NCBI RefSeq assembly: GCF_006491645.1 | Contig: NZ_VDCZ01000004.1 | Location: 1-64,000, forward strand | Direction of reading: 5' to 3' | Source of the DNA: Flavobacterium profundi | GTDB lineage: Bacteria; Bacteroidota; Bacteroidia; Flavobacteriales; Flavobacteriaceae | Length of the DNA stretch: 64,000 nucleotides | In this document: positions 42,355 through 51,902 of the stretch, one piece after another | Position numbering within the stretch: position 1 is the first letter of the stretch | Layout: each line of letters begins with the position of its first letter | Program-made: the position numbers and the translations under genes | Notes under the pieces: generated by a model | Databases searched by the model: none | Told to the model about the DNA's origin: nothing | What the model saw: the letters and a program-made list of their open reading frames with translations, nothing else

Positions 42355-43645
42355 TTTTATCACTTATAGTTTTCAAGTTGTAATAATTCAATTTCTTTTT
42401 TTAAGTTTCTATTATTTGTTATTGAGGAAAGAAACTTTTTTCATGTTAAATAGATTTTACCTTTTAGGATCTGTTCTCTTTTCATTTGTAGTACCATTGG
42501 TGCCAATTTATGATTCTAAAGATAGGTTAGTTGAAATTCAACTAAATGAGATAATTGTTTCTAATTTTAAAAGAAATGTGATAGATAATTTTATGGAAAA
42601 CGAATTCAAGACAAGTCAGATTTTTTTTACAATCTATCTTTTAGGAATACTTGTTTTTATGTCGTTGTTTTTGATGAAAATATTTAAAATATGGAGGATA
42701 AAGAAGGGGTCTAAAAAAATAATTTTCAATTCGACTAAGATTTATTTAGTAGAACATTCAAGTTTAGCATTTACCTTCTTGAATTCTATTTTTATAGGTA
42801 ATCATAATCATGAATTTGAAGTTATTGTAAAACATGAGTTAATACATCGAATTAAAAAACACTCTTTTGACTTGTTGCTTTTAGAGATAATTAAGGTTTT
42901 ATATTGGTTTAATCCATTAGTAATCGTTTTTCAAAATAGATTAATTGAAGTTCATGAATTTGAAGCAGATGCTTTAGCTGTTCAACAGGATAAAGTAAGG
43001 TATTTTGAAAGTCTTTTAACTCAGGTTTTTAAAGTTCAAAATTGGTCATTTACGAATAGTTTTTTTAATCAATCATTAATAAAAAAAAGAATATTTATGT
43101 TACAAAAATCACAATCTTCCAAAGAAGCACTTTACAAATATGGTTTAATAATACCAATGATGATTTTTTCTATAATGTTTTTTTCAAGATGTGTAGATGC
43201 AGATGAATCTACTGTGAAAAAGTCAGAAGAATCAAGTTTTATAAATGATGAAGTCAGTTCTTTGCAAAAAAATGATGCTAAAGTTCCTTCTGTTAGTTTC
43301 GAAAGCGTTGATGAAACTCCTCGATTTGTAAATTGTGAAAATATCGATAAAGATGAAAATTCTAAATGTTTCAATGATCAAATGAATTTGCATATTATGA
43401 AGAATTTTACCTATCCTGATTTAGCTCTTGAAAAAAATATTGAAGGTACCGTTGTTGTTCAATTTATAATCGATAAAGAAGGTAATGTAATTAATGTTGA
43501 GGCTAGAGGTCCTGAAAACGGAGCTCTTTTAGAAAAAGAAGCCATTCGATTGATGTTAATCCTTCCTAAATTTATTCCTGCTAAATTAAAAGGAGAACGT
43601 GTAAATGTAAAATATGGATTACCAATAACTTTTAAATTGAAATGA
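42347..43645 (+). CDS. M56 (BlaR1-like) metallopeptidase with C-terminal TonB-like domain
   Basis: 432 residues. Three to four membrane helices (about 5-22, 35-52, 85-107 and 260-280) surround a cytoplasmic zinc protease site His163-Glu-x-x-His167 (KHELIHRIKKHS), with a downstream helix (HEFEADALAVQQ) giving the third ligand, Glu. The periplasmic C-terminus (about 320-432) has a Cys-containing motif (FVNCENIDKDENSKCF) and then a TonB C-terminal domain (YPDLALEKNIEGTVVVQFII, ending YGLPITFKLK). It replaces the penicillin-binding sensor of BlaR1. It should cleave the BlaI-type partner when triggered; the signal is unknown. Overlaps both neighbours. Confidence 0.88.
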   Translation: MNSFITYSFQVVIIQFLFLSFYYLLLRKETFFMLNRFYLLGSVLFSFVVPLVPIYDSKDRLVEIQLNEIIVSNFKRNVIDNFMENEFKTSQIFFTIYLLGILVFMSLFLMKIFKIWRIKKGSKKIIFNSTKIYLVEHSSLAFTFLNSIFIGNHNHEFEVIVKHELIHRIKKHSFDLLLLEIIKVLYWFNPLVIVFQNRLIEVHEFEADALAVQQDKVRYFESLLTQVFKVQNWSFTNSFFNQSLIKKRIFMLQKSQSSKEALYKYGLIIPMMIFSIMFFSRCVDADESTVKKSEESSFINDEVSSLQKNDAKVPSVSFESVDETPRFVNCENIDKDENSKCFNDQMNLHIMKNFTYPDLALEKNIEGTVVVQFIIDKEGNVINVEARGPENGALLEKEAIRLMLILPKFIPAKLKGERVNVKYGLPITFKLK

Positions 43646-44757
43646 GATTTATAAATTGGATCAAATTGATATTGCTTGTTTGTGTACAAAATGTATGCTC
43701 TCAATATATAAAACAAGCTGATAGTTTAGTTAATATGGGAAAATTAGACAAAGCAATTGAAATTTATACAAAAGATTCAAGTCGTATTAAATTTTATAAA
43801 ACAGCTAAAGTTTATGAAATAAGAGGAGATTTAGATTTGGCAAAGGAATATTATAACTACTATTTAGATGAAGATGCCCTAAATAAAAAAGTTAATTATG
43901 ATTATGCTCTATTATTATTAGAATTAAATAGATTTAAAGAGGCGGAAATAATATTCAAAGAGTTAGTAAAAGAAGATAACAACTCTATATATAATTATTA
44001 CTTAGGTAATGTTTTAGAAAAGCAAAGTAGTCTTGCTGAAGCAAAATTCTATTATGAGAAAAGCGTCACTTGTGATTCATTATTCTTAAAAAGTAATTAT
44101 AGATTAGCTCTATTGCTTACAAATGAGAATAGCCTTCAGGAGGCCAAAAAAATATGTAATCGCTTTTTAAATAATAAAATTATAAATTTAGAAATGCTCA
44201 AACTTCGCGCACAAATAAATTTTAATTTGAAAGATTATTTTGCCGCTATTGATGACTTTGAAATGCTAATTGAAAGAAATCAAGATGAAAAATTTATTTT
44301 TGAAAAATTGGCCATTTCTTATTATGAAATTAGACAATATGAAAAGAGCAGAATTCTGTTTTCGGAGTTAATAAATGAAAAAGACGATGCTCAATATTAT
44401 ATTTATAGAGCAAAATGTTATGGTTTTTTAAATTTACCTGAAAAAGCAGAGGAAGATATGGTAATGGCAATAAATTTGAGAACATTTACTTTTGAAAATG
44501 AGTATTTTTCATTAGGTTATTTCTTTCAAAAGGCTAAAAATTATAAAAAAGCGATTTATTACTATAATAAAACTTTAAAACAAGATAAAAACCACCTTGA
44601 AGCGAACTATCATTTAATTACGATTAAGGACTATTTAGGGAATAGCCCTCAAGAAAGTATTCAAAATTATAAAAAATTTCTTTTAAGATTTAGTAACTTA
44701 TCCAATGAAAAAAAAGAGTATATTAATCAAAGGTTAACCGTTCTAAACAACAATTAA
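43642..44757 (+). CDS. Exported TPR-repeat protein
   Basis: 371 residues. Signal peptide about 1-20 (LVCVQNVCSQ), then about nine TPR units throughout (for example AEIIFKELVKEDNNSIYNYY and KKAIYYYNKTLKQDKNHLEA). The start overlaps the M56 gene stop (ATGA), so it is part of the same operon. A protein-binding scaffold in the periplasm, probably acting with the M56-TonB protein; no enzyme domain is seen. Confidence 0.82.
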   Translation: MRFINWIKLILLVCVQNVCSQYIKQADSLVNMGKLDKAIEIYTKDSSRIKFYKTAKVYEIRGDLDLAKEYYNYYLDEDALNKKVNYDYALLLLELNRFKEAEIIFKELVKEDNNSIYNYYLGNVLEKQSSLAEAKFYYEKSVTCDSLFLKSNYRLALLLTNENSLQEAKKICNRFLNNKIINLEMLKLRAQINFNLKDYFAAIDDFEMLIERNQDEKFIFEKLAISYYEIRQYEKSRILFSELINEKDDAQYYIYRAKCYGFLNLPEKAEEDMVMAINLRTFTFENEYFSLGYFFQKAKNYKKAIYYYNKTLKQDKNHLEANYHLITIKDYLGNSPQESIQNYKKFLLRFSNLSNEKKEYINQRLTVLNNN

Positions 44758-44938
44758 GTATAAATTATTATACTATTCGCATTACGAAATCATTTTAGTT
44801 TTTTATTCTTGTAATTTATTAGGTGTTTTTTTAAGAATCTATTATTTTTTTTGTATTTTAGTTATACCCTAAAAACTGCTTAATAGAATGTGCTACAAAA
44901 TCAATGGATATAGGATTATTAACTAAATTTCTATTACT

Positions 44939-45418
44939 ATGCTAAAAACTACTCAAACTAAATTTAGAACAATTGTGTTGTTGTTTTTCCTTTTTTCAAT
45001 AATTACTTCTTTTACAAATGTTGAAAAAAATACTTCAATAGAAGATTTTATTGCATTTGAAGTTACGGAAGAGGTACCTCTGTTTAAAGGGTGTGATGGC
45101 TCTTCGTCAAGAAAAGAAGCGGTTGAATGTTTTAATAAAAAAATGATGAATCACATCAAAAGGAATTTTACCTATCCTGAAGAAGCATTAGAAAACAACA
45201 TCCAAGGTAGAGTTGAGGTAAGTTTTATTATCAATGAAGTAGGAATTGTGAAAGATATTCAGGCCAATGCATCCAATGAAAAAGCAAACGAAAAAAAGAT
45301 ATTGGAAACAGAAGCGATTCGTATTGTTAGCTTGTTACCAAAATTTACTCCAGGAAAGCACCAAGGTAAAGTTGTTAATGTGAAATATGGATTGCCAATT
45401 ACCTTTAAAATGATGTAA
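44939..45418 (+). CDS. Exported TonB C-terminal domain protein
   Basis: 159 residues. One N-terminal signal or anchor segment (about 12-27). Then the same module as the M56 protein's C-terminus: a two-Cys motif (VPLFKGCDGSSSRKEAVECF) followed by a TonB-C domain (YPEEALENNIQGRVEVSFII to YGLPITFKMM). It has no proline-rich spacer of true TonB. It may be a stand-alone copy of the sensor domain, competing for or sharing the same ligand. It lies 181 bp after the TPR gene, with a half operator (TTAACTAAATTT, about 44918-44929) before it. Confidence 0.78.
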   Translation: MLKTTQTKFRTIVLLFFLFSIITSFTNVEKNTSIEDFIAFEVTEEVPLFKGCDGSSSRKEAVECFNKKMMNHIKRNFTYPEEALENNIQGRVEVSFIINEVGIVKDIQANASNEKANEKKILETEAIRIVSLLPKFTPGKHQGKVVNVKYGLPITFKMM

Positions 45419-45499
45419 TTCACTATTTGTAAACCCATTTCATTTTGTGCTTAGAAATTTTTTGTAAATAAAAAATGCTATTTTTACAAAAAATATATT

Positions 45500-45985
45500 T
45501 TGAAAAGAACAAATGCTATTTTAGTAGCCCTATTCTTTACTTTTTTTTCTTGTCAATTTTTTGATAAAAAGGCTCCAGATAAGGAACAGTTATTAAAGGA
45601 AGAACTAGGGAAAATAAATTGGGAAGAAGTGGACGAATTCCCAACAGTTACGAATTGTGATTCTGTATTAGATAAAGAAACGCAAAAACAATGCTTTTTT
45701 GATTATTTAATCCAAAATATTCAAAATAGAATTGGTGTAGATACCTTGCAAATTATGTATCCTGAAATGGATACCATTTCTGTAAAAGTTACCATTAATC
45801 CAGATGCAACTTTAGAGTTTCGTACTGAAAAACCTAAAGAGGCAATTACATATGATATAAAGGTAATTGATAGTATTCTGCAAAATAAGTTAGCTGATTT
45901 TCCTGCAATTGAACCCGCTATTAAAAGAGGAATAAAAGTGAAATCGCAATTCATTTTACCTGTAATTATAAAAGTAGAGGAATAG
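45500..45985 (+). CDS. Lipoprotein with a diverged TonB-C module
   Basis: 161 residues, TTG start. Lipoprotein signal with lipid Cys18 (FFTFFSCQFF). It again has the two-Cys motif (FPTVTNCDSVLDKETQKQCF) and a diverged TonB-C-like domain (VKVTINPDATLEFR, then IKVKSQFILPVIIKVEE) without the YPEEAL entry. Third member of the local family (with the M56 C-terminus and the 44939 protein). No other function can be assigned. Convergent with the glycosyltransferase gene, with which its stop is adjacent. Confidence 0.7.
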   Translation: MKRTNAILVALFFTFFSCQFFDKKAPDKEQLLKEELGKINWEEVDEFPTVTNCDSVLDKETQKQCFFDYLIQNIQNRIGVDTLQIMYPEMDTISVKVTINPDATLEFRTEKPKEAITYDIKVIDSILQNKLADFPAIEPAIKRGIKVKSQFILPVIIKVEE

Positions 45986-47086
45986 TTATTTTTTAAATGA
46001 CCTTCCTTTCCATTGATAAGAGCCGAAAAGAGAATAGAAAGCAACACTCGTACTAAAAAAAGAATATAAACCAAGACTTGGTAATAACCAACTTAATTTG
46101 CTTTCATAAAATAAAGCTGTTTGTTTTAAAAGAATATAATCTACAATTGCTTTAATAGCTATAAAAGTAAATAAGCTACTCAGACTTATTTTTTCAAATC
46201 CAAAAAGTAATAGGTTGGCTATCCATGCTAAATTTGTTAAAAAAACAAGTATGGCTACTGTTTTTCCAAAAATTGAATGGTATTCTGTGCTTTTTGAAGC
46301 CCATCTTACTCTTTGTTGGAATAATTCGTTCCAATTTTTAACGCTTTTTGTTTGAACAATGCTTTGTTTGTGTAAGCAAAATCCAAGTGCTTTTTTGTCT
46401 TTTTTTATAGCCTTTTGTAATAAAAAAACATCATCTCCACTAGCAATGGCTTCATTTCCTGTAAAACCATTTAGTTCATAGAAAAAATCTTTTCTGTAAG
46501 CAAAATTGGCTCCATTACACATAAAGGGTTCGTGAATGCCAAAACTACCAATTGTTGCGCCTTGCAAACTAAGGAAATCTAAATTCTGAAAACCAAATAA
46601 AAACTCTTTTCGAGGTATATAACACACTCCTGATGCAACCATCTTAACGTGACTTTGCTGAATGTAATTGTCAATGACTTGCAGCCAATTGGTTTTTACT
46701 TGGCAATCAGCATCTGTAGTAATGACCCAGTCGTGTTGAGCTTGTTGAATTGCGGTTTCTATGGCATCTTTTTTAGGTGAATTAGATTTTCTTTGATTCT
46801 TAATAAGTGTTATGTTGAATTTATAATGCTGAAGTTCAAATGCTTCGTCTGAATCATCATCTACTAAAATTACTTCAAGTTGGTCTTTTGGATAATTTAA
46901 ATGCGAAATAGTTTCAAGTAAAAGAGGTAAATTTTGAGACTCATTTCTAAACGGAACTACTATTGAAAACGTGTTCTTTGGTACAGTTTCATAGATAGAA
47001 AGGGGTTTCATTTTGGTAAACCCAAAAATTAAAATACCTATGGTTACAACATAGCTGCTTAGTATAATAAATAATAGAGTAGTCAT
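45986..47086 (-). CDS. Family 2 glycosyltransferase with C-terminal membrane helices
   Basis: 366 residues. An N-terminal membrane segment (about 3-23) is followed by the GT-A catalytic domain (about 40-270): IVVPFRNESQNLPLLLETI, VDDDSDE, TTDADCQVK (DxD-type metal site) and QQRVRW near 252 (QxxRW acceptor motif). Two or three membrane helices follow at the C-terminus. It resembles membrane glycosyltransferases that make polysaccharide or glycolipid. The upstream gene on the same strand overlaps by 4 nt and encodes a flippase-like protein, which suggests the two act together on a lipid-linked product. Confidence 0.87.
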   Translation of the reverse strand: MTTLLFIILSSYVVTIGILIFGFTKMKPLSIYETVPKNTFSIVVPFRNESQNLPLLLETISHLNYPKDQLEVILVDDDSDEAFELQHYKFNITLIKNQRKSNSPKKDAIETAIQQAQHDWVITTDADCQVKTNWLQVIDNYIQQSHVKMVASGVCYIPRKEFLFGFQNLDFLSLQGATIGSFGIHEPFMCNGANFAYRKDFFYELNGFTGNEAIASGDDVFLLQKAIKKDKKALGFCLHKQSIVQTKSVKNWNELFQQRVRWASKSTEYHSIFGKTVAILVFLTNLAWIANLLLFGFEKISLSSLFTFIAIKAIVDYILLKQTALFYESKLSWLLPSLGLYSFFSTSVAFYSLFGSYQWKGRSFKK

Positions 47087-48033
47087 TTTTTTTGAAATTT
47101 AAATTGAAAAACAAAATAACTGCCTAAAAGAACAGGGAATAACAAATTAAAAACCCACATGATTGATGTTGTCATAATAATTTTCCATTCCAGGACTCCA
47201 AATTTAGCAAACAAATATACTGCAACACTGCTTTTAATGGCTACATCTAATACATGAATGCTTGGTATGATAGAAGCTAAAAAATACATACTAAAGATAC
47301 AAGGTATTGCTGTTGGATAACTGATATCGCAATTTAATAGATAGAGCAAATAATAAAATTGATGAGAAAAAACTAAAAATCGTAAAAGAGAGAATAGAAA
47401 GGTCTTTTTTAAAATAATTCGAGGAAAGGAAGTGACTTTTGAAAATAAAGTTGCTATTGAAATACTGTAAATTTTGCTTTTCTTGAATCGAAATGCAATC
47501 AATATTGCGCATGCAAAAACAATTGTTGCAATTAAAACAGGTAAGATTTTAATTTTAAAGGCAAACCAAACCATGGTTTCAGTATAGCTAATTTTAAATA
47601 ATAGTAACCCTAGTAGTCCAAAAAAACAAGTGATGGCCATTTGAGAACTATTGCTTATAAAATTTAAAAAAATAATTTTTTTGGTTTCTTCTTTTGAATA
47701 ATAGAGCGCTTTGGCTCCATATTCGCCTATTCGGTTTGGGGTGAAAATAGAAGCCGTTAAGGAACCTAAGCATTGTTGAGTTGCTTCAAAAAATGAAATC
47801 GATTTAAAGTTAGAAACTAAATTACGCCACTTTGCTATTTCTAGTAGCCAATTAATAGTAGAAAATGCAACTAATAATAAAATGGACTGAAAGCTAAGTG
47901 CATTAAAAATGGTACTCCAAATTATTTTTTTGTCTTTTATTTCGTAATAAAGATAAATCATAGCTATACTTACAATCAAAAGTTTGATTATAACTAATAG
48001 GAATTGTTTAGCTTTGTATGAAATTGAAAACAT
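47083..48033 (-). CDS. Lysylphosphatidylglycerol synthase TM region/UPF0104-like flippase-like protein
   Basis: 316 residues with about eight membrane helices. The motif SLTASIFTPNRIGEYGAKAL near residue 87 is the hallmark of the LPG_synthase_TM/UPF0104 family, which includes the membrane half of MprF and aglycosylated lipid flippases. No aminoacyl-transferase domain is present. First of two genes with the glycosyltransferase (4-nt overlap). Divergent from ruvC. Confidence 0.82.
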   Translation of the reverse strand: MFSISYKAKQFLLVIIKLLIVSIAMIYLYYEIKDKKIIWSTIFNALSFQSILLLVAFSTINWLLEIAKWRNLVSNFKSISFFEATQQCLGSLTASIFTPNRIGEYGAKALYYSKEETKKIIFLNFISNSSQMAITCFFGLLGLLLFKISYTETMVWFAFKIKILPVLIATIVFACAILIAFRFKKSKIYSISIATLFSKVTSFPRIILKKTFLFSLLRFLVFSHQFYYLLYLLNCDISYPTAIPCIFSMYFLASIIPSIHVLDVAIKSSVAVYLFAKFGVLEWKIIMTTSIMWVFNLLFPVLLGSYFVFQFKFQKK

Positions 48034-48087
48034 AATGGCAAAGTAACAAACTTTACGCTGTTAAACCCTAAAATTTTAAGCTAAATT

Positions 48088-48642
48088 TTGATAAACGAAC
48101 GTATCATATTAGGAATTGACCCAGGAACTACTATCATGGGGTTTGGACTCATAAAAGTAGTTCAAAAAAAGATGGAATTTCTGCAGTTAAATGAATTAAT
48201 CCTAAATAAATATGATGATCATTATACGAAGTTGAAGGTCATTTTTGAAAGAACTATTGAGCTTATCGACACCCATCATCCGGATGAAATTGCGATTGAA
48301 GCTCCTTTTTTTGGTAAAAATGTACAGTCGATGTTGAAATTAGGAAGAGCGCAAGGTGTGGCTATGGCTGCAGGTTTGTCTAGACAAATACCTATTACAG
48401 AATATGAGCCAAAAAAAATAAAAATGGCTATTACCGGAAATGGAAATGCAAGTAAAGAACAAGTTGCTAAAATGCTTCAGCAATTATTGGGTTTGAAAAC
48501 CTTACCAAAGAATCTTGATTCTACTGATGGTTTGGCTGCAGCAGTTTGTCATTTTTTTAATTCGAGTCGGGTTGAAGTGGGGAAAAGTTATTCGGGATGG
48601 GAAGCATTTGTAAAACAAAATGAGAATAGAATTAAAAAATGA
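48088..48642 (+). CDS. ruvC: Holliday junction resolvase RuvC
   Basis: 184 residues. Catalytic acidic residues are visible: Asp11 (LGIDPGTT), Glu71 (IAIEAPFFGKNVQSMLK) and Asp144/Asp147 (NLDSTDGLAAA). Cleaves Holliday junctions with RuvAB. The start codon appears to be TTG: no ATG or GTG precedes the conserved ILGIDPG in frame. The stop overlaps the hemW start by 4 nt. Confidence 0.95.
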   Translation: MINERIILGIDPGTTIMGFGLIKVVQKKMEFLQLNELILNKYDDHYTKLKVIFERTIELIDTHHPDEIAIEAPFFGKNVQSMLKLGRAQGVAMAAGLSRQIPITEYEPKKIKMAITGNGNASKEQVAKMLQQLLGLKTLPKNLDSTDGLAAAVCHFFNSSRVEVGKSYSGWEAFVKQNENRIKK

Positions 48643-49787
48643 GTGGTATCTATATTCATATCCCTTTTTGTAAACAAGCGTGCCATTATTGTGATTTTCA
48701 TTTTTCTACAAATTTGAAGAAGAAAGATGAAATGGTTTTTGCTATCACTAAAGAAATCGAACTTAGAAAAGACGAGTTTGAAAAAGAAACCCTAGAAACG
48801 ATTTATTTTGGTGGAGGAACACCTAGTATTTTAAGTAATTCGGATTTAAAATTAGTAATCGATTCGGTTTACCAAAATTACAACGTTGTAAATAATCCAG
48901 AAATTACAGTAGAAGCAAACCCTGATGATATAACGGAGGAGCGCGTTTTAGAATTGAAGCAAATGGGAGTGAATCGGTTGTCAATTGGAATACAGTCTTT
49001 TTTTGAGGAGGATTTACTATTGATGAATCGCGCTCATAATGCAAAAGAAGCAGAAAAATGCTTGCAAATAGCGACAAAGTATTTTGATAATATTTCTTTG
49101 GATTTAATTTATGGAATTCCTGGTTCAACTAATGAAAAATGGAAACATAATATTGATAAAGCTTTGTCTTTTAATATACCTCATATTTCCAGTTATGCCT
49201 TAACAGTTGAACCTAAAACGGCTTTGCAAAAATTTATTCAAAAAGGAATTGTAAATCCACCCGATGATACAGTTGCAGAAGCGCAATTTCATATTTTGAT
49301 TGAGGAATTGGAAGAAAAGGGTTTTGTGCATTATGAATTGTCTAATTTTGGGAAGCCTAATTATTTCTCAAAAAACAATTCTGCATATTGGTTGGGTAAA
49401 AAATATATGGGCATAGGTCCGTCAGCACATAGTTATGATGGAAAAAATCGCAGTTGGAATATTTCTAATAACACGTTGTATATCCAATCTATTCAAAAAA
49501 GTCAATTGCCAATGGAAACTGAATTGTTAACGCGTCAGGATCGGTATAATGAATATGTAATGACAGGGTTGCGAACGATTTGGGGTGTTTCATTGGTACG
49601 AATTGAAAAAGAATTTGGGAAAACCTATTTGAATTATTTAAAGGAACAGTCAAAAAGACACATAGCAGATGGATTGCTTGAAATTGTTTCTCAAAATAAT
49701 GATGAAAATGTAATGAAAACTACTGTAAAAGGAAAGTTTCTGGCTGATGGAATTGCTTCCGATTTATTTTTGTTAAATTTGGAGTAA
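48639..49787 (+). CDS. hemW: HemW-like radical SAM protein (putative haem chaperone)
   Basis: 382 residues. Radical SAM iron-sulfur motif C-x3-C-x2-C near residues 10-17 (CKQACHYCDF), with the further FGGGTPS glycine-rich loop. It lacks the first Cys arrangement CNVCGC of genuine HemN and is of HemW length. Family members bind haem and transfer it to target proteins. It overlaps ruvC by 4 nt; a cyclase gene follows 21 nt later. Confidence 0.92.
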   Translation: MSGIYIHIPFCKQACHYCDFHFSTNLKKKDEMVFAITKEIELRKDEFEKETLETIYFGGGTPSILSNSDLKLVIDSVYQNYNVVNNPEITVEANPDDITEERVLELKQMGVNRLSIGIQSFFEEDLLLMNRAHNAKEAEKCLQIATKYFDNISLDLIYGIPGSTNEKWKHNIDKALSFNIPHISSYALTVEPKTALQKFIQKGIVNPPDDTVAEAQFHILIEELEEKGFVHYELSNFGKPNYFSKNNSAYWLGKKYMGIGPSAHSYDGKNRSWNISNNTLYIQSIQKSQLPMETELLTRQDRYNEYVMTGLRTIWGVSLVRIEKEFGKTYLNYLKEQSKRHIADGLLEIVSQNNDENVMKTTVKGKFLADGIASDLFLLNLE

Positions 49788-49808
49788 TTCAATAACTAGA
49801 TAGAATAC

Positions 49809-50579
49809 GTGAAAGCACTTGTAAACAATACGATTCAAATTGATTTATCACAACCTTTAGATATATCTATTCCATTAAGTAATGATGAAAAAAATCCAAT
49901 CGCATGGTATCAAGGTTTACCTAAAATTGAACCGGTAAGAATGGGAACAGCTGATTCAGAATGGATTGGAAAAGTATCAGAAGGAAGTTCGTCTACCAAT
50001 TTCAACAATATATTTTTTAATCCACATGCACATGGTACACATACTGAGTGTTTGGGTCATATTACTAATGATTTTTACAGTATTAATCAATGTTTGCAGA
50101 CCTTTTTTTTTACAGCGCAATTAATTTCAGTAATTCCTAAACAAAACGGGGAAGATTGGATAATTACTAAAGAACAAATTGAAACATTGCTTTTAGAAAA
50201 AAAGCCAGAAGCTTTAGTTATTAGAACATTGCCAAATGAGGAAGCAAAAAAGCATAAAAAATACTCTCATACCAATCCGCCTTATCTTTCTGAAGGAGCT
50301 GCTGTTTTTTTAAGAGAGCAAGGGGTGATGCATCTGTTAATCGATTTACCAAGTGTGGATAAAGAACATGACGAAGGAAAGTTATTGGCTCATAAAGCAT
50401 TTTGGAATGTTAATGATGTGAAGAATGTAAATAAAGAGGCTCGTTTTAATGCCACCATTACGGAAATGATCTATATTTCGGAACATATTTCTGACGGAGA
50501 TTATCTCTTGAATTTGCAAATTGCTTCATTTGAAAACGATGCTTCACCAAGTAAGCCTATATTGTATAAAATAGAATAA
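49809..50579 (+). CDS. Cyclase family metal-dependent hydrolase (kynurenine formamidase-like)
   Basis: 256 residues. GTG start. The family metal motif appears as NPHAHGTHTECLGHI near residue 75, matching H-x-G-T-H-x-D-x-P-x-H with E in place of D and G in place of P. A later conserved stretch is LLIDLPSVDKEHDEGKL, then HKAFW. Family members are formamidases or other hydrolases with two metal ions; the substrate is not clear. Probably last gene of ruvC-hemW-cyclase; terminator at 50581-50609. Confidence 0.83.
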   Translation: MKALVNNTIQIDLSQPLDISIPLSNDEKNPIAWYQGLPKIEPVRMGTADSEWIGKVSEGSSSTNFNNIFFNPHAHGTHTECLGHITNDFYSINQCLQTFFFTAQLISVIPKQNGEDWIITKEQIETLLLEKKPEALVIRTLPNEEAKKHKKYSHTNPPYLSEGAAVFLREQGVMHLLIDLPSVDKEHDEGKLLAHKAFWNVNDVKNVNKEARFNATITEMIYISEHISDGDYLLNLQIASFENDASPSKPILYKIE

Positions 50580-50580
50580 A

Positions 50581-50609
50581 AAAGAGCTGTTTTCTAAATC
50601 AGCTCTTTT
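50581..50609. terminator. Bidirectional terminator between cyclase and amtB
   Basis: AAAGAGCTG / CAGCTCTTT perfect 9-bp stem with a 10-nt loop, with T runs on both strands. Confidence 0.82.
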
Positions 50610-50635
50610 AAGTTAAAAATAATTAAGGCGAACAT

Positions 50636-51877
50636 TTATTTTTCATTCAATCTAAAATCAGGGTAAGCATTCATGGCATGTTCAGTTATGTCAAGGCCTT
50701 CTGTTTCATCTTTTTCAGAAACACGTAGTCCAACCGTTTTCTTTAATGCAAATAACACTATAAAAGTAGTGACTATAGCCCAAGTTCCAATAGCGAATAC
50801 TCCTAATGCTTGAACTCCTAATTGGGTTAAACCACCACCATATAATAATCCTCCGTCAATCGCAAATACACCAACTAAAATTGTGCCTAAAGCTCCACAA
50901 ACACCATGTACAGAAATAGCACCAACAGGATCGTCAATTTTGAGTTTTGCATCAATAAAGCTAATGGCTAATACTACTACTAAACCGCAAATAGCACCTA
51001 TGGCTAAAGCGCCAACATTAGAAACGACTGCACATCCAGCAGTAATCCCTACTAAACCAGCTAAAGCACCATTCAAAGTCATAGATACATCTGGTTTTTT
51101 ATACTTAAACCAAGTGTAAAACATAGCAATAATTGCTCCAGCCGCAGCAGCTAAATTAGTTGTGATGAAAACATTGGAAACATTTTTAGCATGATTTCCA
51201 GAAATTGCCAATTCAGAACCTCCATTAAATCCAAACCATCCAAACCATAAAATTAGAACTCCAAGGGCGCCATACATCATGTTGTGTCCAGGAATTGCAT
51301 TGGATTTACCATCAGTATATTTTCCAATTCTTGGACCTACTAAATAAGCCGCTACTAATGCAGCCCATCCTCCCACAGAATGTACTACGGTTGATCCCGC
51401 AAAATCAATAAAGCCTAAATTGGTTAACCAACCGCTTCCTTGCCATACCCAATGACCTGAAATAGGGTAAATGAAAACTGTCATAACTAAAGACAGTATT
51501 AAATAAGTTGAGAATTTTGTTCTTTCAGCTACGGCTCCTGAAATTATTGTTGCTGCAGTTGCACAAAATACAGTTTGAAAAAATAGATTGTGCATTTCGC
51601 CTTCTGAATTATAAAATAATGAAGGGCTGCCAATAAAAGAACCTATAGTGTCTCCATACATCAACGTGTAGCCGATTGCCCAAAAACCTAATGAACCAAT
51701 ACATAAATCCATTACGTTTTTCATGATTATATTAATAGTGTTTTTGGATCTTGTGAAACCCGCTTCAACTAAAGTGAAACCCGCTTGCATTAAAAAGACG
51801 AGCACACCAGCAATAAGTATCCATAAAATATCGAATGCTCCATTTATTTCGGTTATTTGTTTCGTAACATCTTCCAT
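50636..51877 (-). CDS. amtB: Ammonium transporter
   Basis: 413 residues with 11 membrane helices and an N-terminal periplasmic start. The twin pore histidines are in TVVHSVGGWAAL and AISVHGVCGALG; the family motifs LILWFGWFGFNGGSEL and GALAGLVGITAGCA are present. Takes up ammonium when nitrogen is short and is blocked by PII when it is plentiful. Second gene of glnK-amtB, with glnK 25 nt upstream on the minus strand. Confidence 0.95.
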   Translation of the reverse strand: MEDVTKQITEINGAFDILWILIAGVLVFLMQAGFTLVEAGFTRSKNTINIIMKNVMDLCIGSLGFWAIGYTLMYGDTIGSFIGSPSLFYNSEGEMHNLFFQTVFCATAATIISGAVAERTKFSTYLILSLVMTVFIYPISGHWVWQGSGWLTNLGFIDFAGSTVVHSVGGWAALVAAYLVGPRIGKYTDGKSNAIPGHNMMYGALGVLILWFGWFGFNGGSELAISGNHAKNVSNVFITTNLAAAAGAIIAMFYTWFKYKKPDVSMTLNGALAGLVGITAGCAVVSNVGALAIGAICGLVVVLAISFIDAKLKIDDPVGAISVHGVCGALGTILVGVFAIDGGLLYGGGLTQLGVQALGVFAIGTWAIVTTFIVLFALKKTVGLRVSEKDETEGLDITEHAMNAYPDFRLNEK

Positions 51878-51902
51878 AATAAGTTTTGTAAATTTTGATT
51901 AG

